Positions 57,060-64,000 of a stretch of 64,000 bases of DNA are shown piece after piece (positions within the stretch are counted from its first letter, which is position 1; each line of letters opens with the position of its first letter). Under the pieces are notes generated by a model. That model made no database searches and was not told the origin of the DNA. It was given only the letters and a program-made list of their open reading frames with translations. A program made the position numbers and the translations under genes. Source of the stretch: Anaeramoeba flamelloides (taxonomy: Eukaryota > Metamonada > Anaeramoebidae); the NCBI GenBank assembly GCA_027625915.1, contig JANTQA010000042.1:67001-131000 (forward strand), given 5' to 3'.

Positions 57060-58709
57060 ACTGTATTGATGTAGAATTAATTCAAAAACTTGTCTTTTGA
57101 TATGATAGAAATTAGATTTTCTGTTTCTTTCAAAGTTATATTTAGAATAGACAACAAACCTCCATGTCTGATAATTTTTCATGGTTGGACTGTAACTACT
57201 TTGGTTGAATTTTTATAAATCTCAACAAATCAGTTATCTACCTCATCGATTTTTAAAAATATTCAATTTATAAAAAGTTATATTAAAGTATTATCAATCT
57301 AACTTCATTTTAAATAGATAACCGGATGAATAAATAAATTAATTCATATTTCCTTGTGGAAAAAAGTGAGAATAAAGAGAGAAACGATAAAAAACATTAA
57401 AAAAAAAACAAAAAAAAACTATTTAAAAAAAAAAAAGTCAAAAATAATAAATTAAAGGTCTTAATATAGGGGGACAATGTGTTTTTTTAAAGAATTTGTT
57501 TTAATGAATATAGACAGCTAAATTTGATTAGAATATTGTTAAAACAGGCTCTCGATTCACTATTTTATTTCAAAAAAAACCCATAATCTTTTGCTTAAAA
57601 ATAGAAAAAAAATAAAAATATTTTCAACATTTTATTATTTTTTAGTACCTCAAATCGAAATCATTTAAAGATTAGTCAATAAGTGTTTGAGTTTGCTGGT
57701 TTTTCTTCCAAAATTCAAATAAATAAAGAAAAACAATTTTATTTTTTATGAAAAAAATGAAAATTTTTTTTAAAATTTTTTCTTGTAAAAATACAACCCC
57801 TTTTTTTTTGTACCTAGTAGAACATACCCCACCAAAAAAAATCAATTTTCTTACCAAAATTGTAATTAAACTATTCTTTCTATAGGCTGAGAAAATAAAT
57901 TATCTTTTTGTTCTTTTCTTCAACCAAAAAAAGATAAAAAAAATACTACAACCAAACATTCAAGTAACAAAGGTTTTGATTCCTGATTTGTATTTGTAAA
58001 TTTTAAAACCCATTTTGTAATAAATAATCCCAAAAAGTACACACACTTAATGAAAAGGAGTACCAAATCCCTGATGTCTATTATGGCCTTAATTTTTGAA
58101 TGAAAATTTTCAATTTAAAAAAAGCAATTAAACAAAGTTTCCCGTCTCACTCTTTACTAAATAACGTTTTATCCTTTAGAATTCGAAATTAAAATTGTTG
58201 TTTTCCGAAAAAATTATTCCAAAAAAATAAAATACATTCTTATTTTTCGAAAAATTGTTATATTACAAGAGATTTAGTTTTTTTATTCCAAATCTATGTT
58301 GTATCAATATCTTATGATCAAAAAACTGAGTATCTAAACCTTTTTAACCTTGTGAAATCCAAATTTAAATAAGTAACTCTTCATTCAATTCCAAATTAAT
58401 AGATTTTTAATAATGTTTCACAAGCAGCAAAAAATGTTTCAGTTTATTATCTTTGAATTTTTTTTTCTATATTAGTTTATTAATCAATAATTCTCATTCA
58501 ATTTTTAATAATAACATAAGAGTCAATAGTATTTTTGGTACTCATTACTGGAAATTAGAAAAAATAATAAATACCAAAATTGTATCCAAAGACTTATCAC
58601 TATTTTACTATTAAAACCAATTTAATAATTATTTTTTTCATTTTAAATTTTTTATCCATAACGTTTATATTTGTATAAATTTTATTTTATTTATTTAATT
58701 TGCAAATCA

Positions 58710-58728
58710 CCCCCCCCCCCCCCCCCCC
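58710..58728. repeat. Poly-C run of 19
   Basis: Nineteen C in a row following AAATCA. Every other long homopolymer in this window is A or T. Confidence 0.97.
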
Positions 58729-58837
58729 TAGAATCTCGTAATATAGACATACATTAACAATAATTTGAATTTTCAGATCCAAAATAAACAAAAAAAAATA
58801 ATTTAAAAAAATGAAATCAATTTTTTATAGTTTAATT

Positions 58838-59184
58838 TTATTTATTGTCAATGGTTTTGGACAGGTTTTTCTTATACCAAAAATATTTAATTGGCTCAAT
58901 CAGAAAGTCTTGAAATAAAATGAAATTAGAGAACCATTTTATTTGCCCCCAAATAAGGTTTTGTTTGATGACCTTGATTCTTTTTTGTATGTTGTTGGTA
59001 TTGAGCGAATGTAAAAGATTCATATGACAGGCTTCTGGATTTAATATTTCCACTAGATTGAAAAGACCATTGTCTATAAAAGATAATTCATACCCTTTTC
59101 TCACTGTTTCTAAATAAAGAACTTGGTTTCTAAATTTATAATAATCTTGATCTTTATTTTGAAACCAAATATCATACACACAAT
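58838..59184 (-). CDS. Possible orphan 3' exon, unrecognised
   Basis: About 115 codons ending in TAA. There is no ATG at the start; the frame follows TTTATCATATTCTATAG, a good splice acceptor, so it reads as a last exon. The protein has a balanced, protein-like composition: YDIWFQNKDQDYYKFRNQVL, LETVRKGYELSFIDNGLFNL, VEILNPEACHMNLLHSLNTN and QNLIWGQIKWFSNFILFQDF. I do not recognise the family. A 400-bp inverted-repeat element (59359-59758) sits between this and anything upstream, and I found no matching upstream exon. It may be a broken gene. Confidence 0.4.
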
Positions 59185-60518
59185 CTATAGAATATGATAA
59201 ACTATATTTAATAAAGAATGAAAAGAAATTAAAATATATGAAGAGTTAGAATTTCGTTGATAATGATTAAAGGATTAAAATCAATTTTGGTAATTTAAAT
59301 CGGATGACTAAATAAATATATGATTTAATATTTTTTAGTATGGAATTTAGATTAACTGTTGTGGAAAAAAAGTGAAACACGGTTTTTAATTTGGAATATT
59401 ACTGAAAATTCAAAGTAAAATCAATAAAAAGAAGAAACCAATCAACTTCAAATAATAACCCATTATATTATTTTCAATCAACCCAACAAATACAATTTAA
59501 ATCAACTTGATTTATAGAAATTGTTTGTGTGGTTTTGGAGATCTCAAAAATAGTCAATTTTTTGAACAAATTTTTAATAATTGATCAATCAAAGAAAAAA
59601 GCCTACTAAAAGATAGTATTAAAAAAACTGTTATTGTGGCGAATACTTCATTTTGTCTTTATTTATTTATTTATTCTTTTTTTAATTGGTCTTACTTTTC
59701 ATTTTCAGGTTCTATTAATGTTCCCAATTAAAAACCGTGTTTCACTTTTTTTCCACAATGGTAATTGACAAAAAATTTTCTCAGTCTCAATTAAATTTAG
59801 TTTAAAAAATTTAATAGAGATACGTCCCTTAAAAAAATTTTTTTTTCAATTTTAAACAAATATTTTCAAAGTAGTATTGTGTAAATGTCAATTTGTCAAT
59901 AAAATTTGCCCAAAATCAATCAATTACAGTTTATTATGATATGGCTATTTTAAGATTAAAATATCTTGTTAGTATGAAATATAAATCATAAAAATTGTAT
60001 TTTTACCAGAACAATTTTATTTTAATAAATTTGATACAGCTCCTTTACCTTTTAGAATCCACTCTAATTAATTAAATAAAGCTTAAAAAAAATTTTTTCT
60101 TTTAAGTCACAATTACCTTAGATAAAGAAACAAATATTTTTTTTCTCTTGTACTTGATACCAAAAAAAAAAGATTGTTCATTATTATTTATAATTTTTTT
60201 TTATACCTTATTTTGATTATTCCGTGTCTTGTTTTGATTATTTTGTGCCTTATTTATTACACTATTATGCATGTTAAAAGGTCCTAGGACAGTAAAAATT
60301 TTATACAAAACTAAATTACAGTTACTTTGTGAAAAGGAGCAATCAAAATTGGAACAAAAAATGAGTTTTTATCTATTTTTAAAAATAAATGGTAACTGAA
60401 AGGGAAAAGTTAATATTTATAAACATATTAATACATATCACAATTATCTCACAACATAAAAATAAATAAAAAATTGAATTTTGATGAAATATAAAAAAAA
60501 TAAAAACTAAAAAAAAAT
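59185..60518. other. Intergenic DNA with a 400-bp element
   Basis: Holds the element at 59359-59758; the rest is AT-rich with a few AAGGCACA-like scraps (about 60230-60250) and no gene. Confidence 0.5.
59359..59758 (+). mobile_element. 400-bp inverted-repeat element, family E copy 1
   Basis: The terminal inverted repeats are 38 bases long with one mismatch, starting TTGTGGAAAAAAAGTGAAAC on both strands. The interior has no coding frame. Another copy lies in the opposite orientation at 31413-31834, and decayed pieces at about 45680-45870 and 8428-8475. The nearly perfect ends suggest this copy is young. It is a non-autonomous DNA transposon. Confidence 0.85.
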
Positions 60519-62366
60519 TTACCAAGGTTCATTTGAAAAAGAAAACAATTGACTTTGCGTTGAAAAAGAAGAATCCTTATCATTTATTTTTGTTTCAATA
60601 ATGCTATTTTGAAAGGGCACTTCTTTGAATAAGGACAGATCAAGCAACTCTTCGTTATTGAAATTAAAATCTGTTTCAAGAAATTTTTTTTCGCCACACC
60701 TTTTCCATATCGACAAGAAAACTTTCCTTTTCATCATAAAATTCTCGAGTTGCTCTTTGTTTAGATTTCTGCTCTGCTGAGGGTTTGTTAAAAAAGACAA
60801 AAAACTATTTTGGATATCAATTAATTCTTCTTTAATTTCGTGGTCTGAGGTAAATAATTTTTTCTTTTTTCCCTTTTCTTGATTTTTTGCCAATTTGCTC
60901 TTCATTGTGTTGGTTTTTGGCAAAAGATTATTGGTTAAAGGAAAAGTAAAATCTGGTAAGGAGACGGAATTTGAAATTTGCAAATTTTGTGTGTTTGAGA
61001 TCTCTTTCTGTTTGTTCTTATCCTTTTTTCGATTGTTTATTTGTTTTTTTTTCTGAGAATTTTGTTTGGATTGTGTTTTATATTTGAATTTTTTTTTTTC
61101 TCGTTTTTTCTTTTTAGTTTTCTTTTTTTTACAACCCCCACTCTCATATTCTCTTTCAGAATTGCTCTTTGAGTGAGAAATCGAATAAAAGTCTTCACTT
61201 GAAAAAGAACAGCTTTGAGAGGAAAGGTATGACTCAAATTCAGATTCCATTTTTGAATTTGTGTCAGGGGCTATCTCTGTTGTTCTGTATGCACCTGCTT
61301 TTCTTTGAAAATCTTTTTTTATTTCAAATTCCATATCAAATCCTAATTCTTGTGAAATTTGACCACCAGAATTAAAAGGTTTTTCAGAGACCGTACTTGA
61401 ATTTGGTGTGTCATAAGGTTTCTTTGTTTGTAATTGATTCTGATTCTTATCTGTTTTTTTACTTTTCGCAAGTTTTCTATGAGAAATATTTCTTGTTTTT
61501 CGCTTTTTTTTTTTTTTAATGTGGGATCTTTTTTGAAACCGGTACTGAGAATTCAATTGCTTTTTGTGTTCTTTCTTGGAACTTTTAATTTTATTTTTAC
61601 GTTTTGTTTTTGATTGTTGATGTTCTTCTTGTTCTTGCTCCAATTGGTGTTTACTAACATCTTTTTTCAATTGCTTTAACTGTCGTTTAACTTGTGACTT
61701 TTTGATATTTACTTTTTTTTGTTCATTTGTTTGATTTACAGCTTTAAAAGATTTTGTTCGTCCACAAACTTGATTTGGCTTTTTTGGAAAATTCAATAAA
61801 TTTAAAGTTTCAAATTTGCGTTTTCGACTTTGCGGATTAAGGTTCATAAACTCCTTTAATTGAGAAACACTCAAATACTTTTTTGGTAAATTTTTTTGAT
61901 CATTTATTAAAACAATAGATTTGGCATAGATACATGATCCCTTTAATTTTGAAGAGTATCTCGATCTTATTCCATTTTTCCTTTTCATTGTATAGGAAGT
62001 TGGCTTTACATCTACAAAACGGATAGTGAAAAGCAAGCCCAATGGATTGCTGGCATTTTTTTTAGGAATGTATGTAGAAGAGTGAATCAAAAAGGCAACT
62101 AAATCGGAATTGCTACTATAGTAGTTTTCCCAATTCCATACCCACCGTTTTTTGACTTGTTCGTTTTCAAATGTGCAGCAACACCCAGGAATATAAAACA
62201 AAAAATCATAACACATTCGAAATTTTGTTCCAACAATCTCACACAAGGAAGACAGTGTTAATTCCGAATAACGAAAAGGACCAAGCACCTCTTTTCGTGA
62301 AATTTCGTCATTTGTTTGACAAACTTTTGAAATCGTTGTTTGACACTTTTTTTGCAAAAGGTTCAT
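60519..62366 (-). CDS. Rxt3-like domain protein
   Basis: A single exon of 615 residues with a clear ATG at 62366 and TAA at 60519. Residues 30-155 carry the order of motifs of the Rxt3 family. FRYSELTLSS comes first, then a Cys-rich FYIPGCCCTFENEQVKKRWV, then NYYSSNSDLVAFLIHSS. The region ends with LLFTIRFVDVKPTSYTMKRK and NGIRSRY. In fungi Rxt3 is a subunit of the large Rpd3 histone deacetylase complex, so a nuclear chromatin role is likely. Residues 180-460 are a very basic Lys/Arg/Gln linker with several possible nuclear localisation signals and a Ser-rich patch near 370-410. The C-terminus (about 520-600) has a helical segment, LENFMMKRKVFLSIWKRCGE. The family match rests on motif order only; the fold is not proved. 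Confidence 0.75.
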   Translation of the reverse strand: MNLLQKKCQTTISKVCQTNDEISRKEVLGPFRYSELTLSSLCEIVGTKFRMCYDFLFYIPGCCCTFENEQVKKRWVWNWENYYSSNSDLVAFLIHSSTYIPKKNASNPLGLLFTIRFVDVKPTSYTMKRKNGIRSRYSSKLKGSCIYAKSIVLINDQKNLPKKYLSVSQLKEFMNLNPQSRKRKFETLNLLNFPKKPNQVCGRTKSFKAVNQTNEQKKVNIKKSQVKRQLKQLKKDVSKHQLEQEQEEHQQSKTKRKNKIKSSKKEHKKQLNSQYRFQKRSHIKKKKKRKTRNISHRKLAKSKKTDKNQNQLQTKKPYDTPNSSTVSEKPFNSGGQISQELGFDMEFEIKKDFQRKAGAYRTTEIAPDTNSKMESEFESYLSSQSCSFSSEDFYSISHSKSNSEREYESGGCKKKKTKKKKREKKKFKYKTQSKQNSQKKKQINNRKKDKNKQKEISNTQNLQISNSVSLPDFTFPLTNNLLPKTNTMKSKLAKNQEKGKKKKLFTSDHEIKEELIDIQNSFLSFLTNPQQSRNLNKEQLENFMMKRKVFLSIWKRCGEKKFLETDFNFNNEELLDLSLFKEVPFQNSIIETKINDKDSSFSTQSQLFSFSNEPW

Positions 62367-64000
62367 TTGAGTTGTAAGATTATTATGTTTTTTTGAGGAT
62401 CAGGGTTTTTGTTTTTTGGTTTTGGTGTTTTGAACAAAAAATAGAAGTTTGGGAAAATGACTCGAGAAAAAAAAGCAAAATTATTTTATATTTACAGTTG
62501 TTCAAATTTTCTCAATTCTTTCTGAGTGTGTAACCCAACCAATCACAAAACCAAGATTATGACAATTATTAATAATTGAAAAATAAATTGAGACAAAAAT
62601 TTGTATTCAGTAGGACAAAAAGGCAAAAAATTTAAGAAAAACAAATAATTTCTTCTTTTAAATCCCTTTTTTTCAGACTTTCATATTTCAAAAAGGTAGG
62701 CTATGGTTTACCTCAATTATTTTAATTCTTATATTATTGTCAAAATATACGAGTAGTCGAAAATACCCATACATCAAAAATAAAACCCTTATTATAAAAT
62801 ATTTGTTGGTACTTTTTTTTTCTTGGAGTTCAAGACAACATACAACCCCCTACTTAATAATATATTTATGATCAAATCAATTTTGAAGATTAACTCCTTG
62901 ATTTTTTGAGTTTATATAAAATTCTGGAGTGAAATATGTTCCAATTTTTTCATAATTTTTCCAATTTTTTTGTTTTTTTTGAATTTTTGATGGTTATATA
63001 AGAATTTTGTCAAAAATTTACTTTTTTAAGAAATAAATTTTGCAATTTGATTGTTCTATTTTATAATTACTATTTAAATAGTAGAACTTTAAGAAACCAA
63101 TATCCTATTTATTTATTGATCACTTCCATTTTCTTTGATCCTTTAACCAACCGGACTTTTTGATTAAAGGTGTGCATCTTTTTATTTGAAAACAATGTTA
63201 ACAAAGTATGCTTGATAATTTTTACACTTGAATGTTAAATGTTATCAATTTTGAAATTAATTATTTACATTTTGGTTGATTTTGTTTTCTATTTGTTTTT
63301 AAATTAAATCTAAAGTTTGTAATTTCTAAACAAATTATTCAAACGTATTACCAATATATTACTTTAATTTTGGCTTAGAGTAATAGTATCCTTTTTTCAA
63401 CAAACTAAAATAATATTTTTTCTGTATAAAACGGGTGTATTTATTGGTGTTTTTTTAATTTAATTGCAAACCCCACTTATCAGTACTTAAAAATACAATT
63501 CGATAGCTATTTATATAATCATGCTTTTCTTTTGACTAAGATAATTTTCTATTTTAAATTTTATTTATCTCTTTCAGTTAACTTTAGAACTCCTATATTA
63601 GAAATTTTTCTAGTAGTATTGAAGTTCTAAAACAAATATATAACTTTTTTCTTAATTATAATTCTTTATTTCTTTCATGTAAAAATATATTAATTGGTTT
63701 AAGAAGGGTACTAAATGTTAAAAATCTATTTCAAATATTAAAATGAGTATAATATTGAAAATAGAGGTAAAGGTTAGCAAAAAATAAATATTTTTTTTTT
63801 TTGGATATTTTTAAAATAACCCGATGTAAAATAAAAAAAAAAGTTATTTGTATTATTGAAGATCAAAATAATTTTGATTATAAACTTCATTTCAAAAATT
63901 GTGACTCACCTAAATTAATAAATTAAGAAAAAAAATTTATCCTTTAGTATTCAAGAACAACTAATAATTTTTCTAATTTGTAATTCACTTATAAAGTCAT
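62367..64000. other. AT-rich DNA, no gene seen
   Basis: Upstream flank of the Rxt3-like gene. No open frame, RNA gene or repeat boundary was recognised. The word TATTCAAGAACAACTAATAA near 63949 recurs inverted at about 26485-26505, so the window may end inside another dispersed repeat. Confidence 0.5.

Larger units (their letters stand above)
52464..58837. other. Intergenic DNA with repeats, no firm gene
   Basis: Starts with an (ATA)n microsatellite just after the TPR stop. Then come the second copy of a dispersed repeat (52870-53760), a short block shared with 26345-26412 (54073-54141), a truncated TTAA-family element (55626-56112), an AAGGCACA palindrome (56870-57059) and a poly-C run (58710-58728). 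Open stretches at 55332-55625 and 56176-56403 are Phe/Lys-rich and not convincing. The remainder is AT-rich. Confidence 0.5.

Overview
The window looks like nuclear DNA from a very AT-rich protist. The intergenic DNA is almost entirely A and T with long homopolymers. Genes are sparse (about ten in 64 kb) and use the standard stop codons. Proteins are full of Asn/Lys/Glu-rich low complexity, and spliceosomal introns with GT..AG ends can be placed by reading frame. The gene set is eukaryotic: SH3, RhoGAP, calmodulin-type EF hands, a ubiquitin-like-domain CTD phosphatase, an adaptin-binding p34 homologue, an Rxt3-like protein and TPRs. An amoeboid protist of the Anaeramoeba kind would fit the style of these proteins, but that is inference; no rRNA or other marker gene is present. 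I saw no tRNA, rRNA, CRISPR array or bacterial-type operon.

Layout. 1-6.2 kb: one unrecognised + strand gene (2.0-2.95 kb), then repeat-rich DNA. 6.3-7.9 kb (-): a two-exon SH3-RhoGAP-SH3 gene whose GAP domain lacks the arginine finger. 11.4-16.5 kb (-): a three-exon calmodulin-like gene with a 28-nt microexon and a 4.2-kb intron packed with mobile DNA, including a LINE reverse-transcriptase remnant. 19.1-22.7 kb (-): a long coiled-coil gene with one in-frame stop and one frame change. 26.6-27.6 kb (-): UBLCP1-like phosphatase. 32.2-33.5 kb (-): AAGAB/p34-like protein. 37.5-38.9 kb (-): a Lys-rich protein of unknown function. 39-51 kb: no firm gene, but many inverted-repeat elements and short coding-like remnants. 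51.0-52.5 kb (+): TPR protein. 58.8-59.2 kb (-): a possible orphan exon. 60.5-62.4 kb (-): Rxt3-like protein.

The genes do not form an operon or an obvious pathway. They are independent housekeeping or signalling genes, mostly on the minus strand, separated by 3-12 kb of decayed repeats. Much of the non-coding DNA resolves into short families with terminal inverted repeats: a TTAA-flanked family of about 750 bp, a 400-bp family with 38-bp termini, a 720-bp family carrying a coding remnant, and 160-215-bp hairpins, several nested in one another.

I did not find a clear new defence or biosynthetic system. The best leads are the microexon gene and its invaded intron, the predicted catalytically dead RhoGAP, the coiled-coil gene with two disruptions, and the TTAA-flanked transposon families. 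All homology statements come from reading motifs by eye, without database searches.
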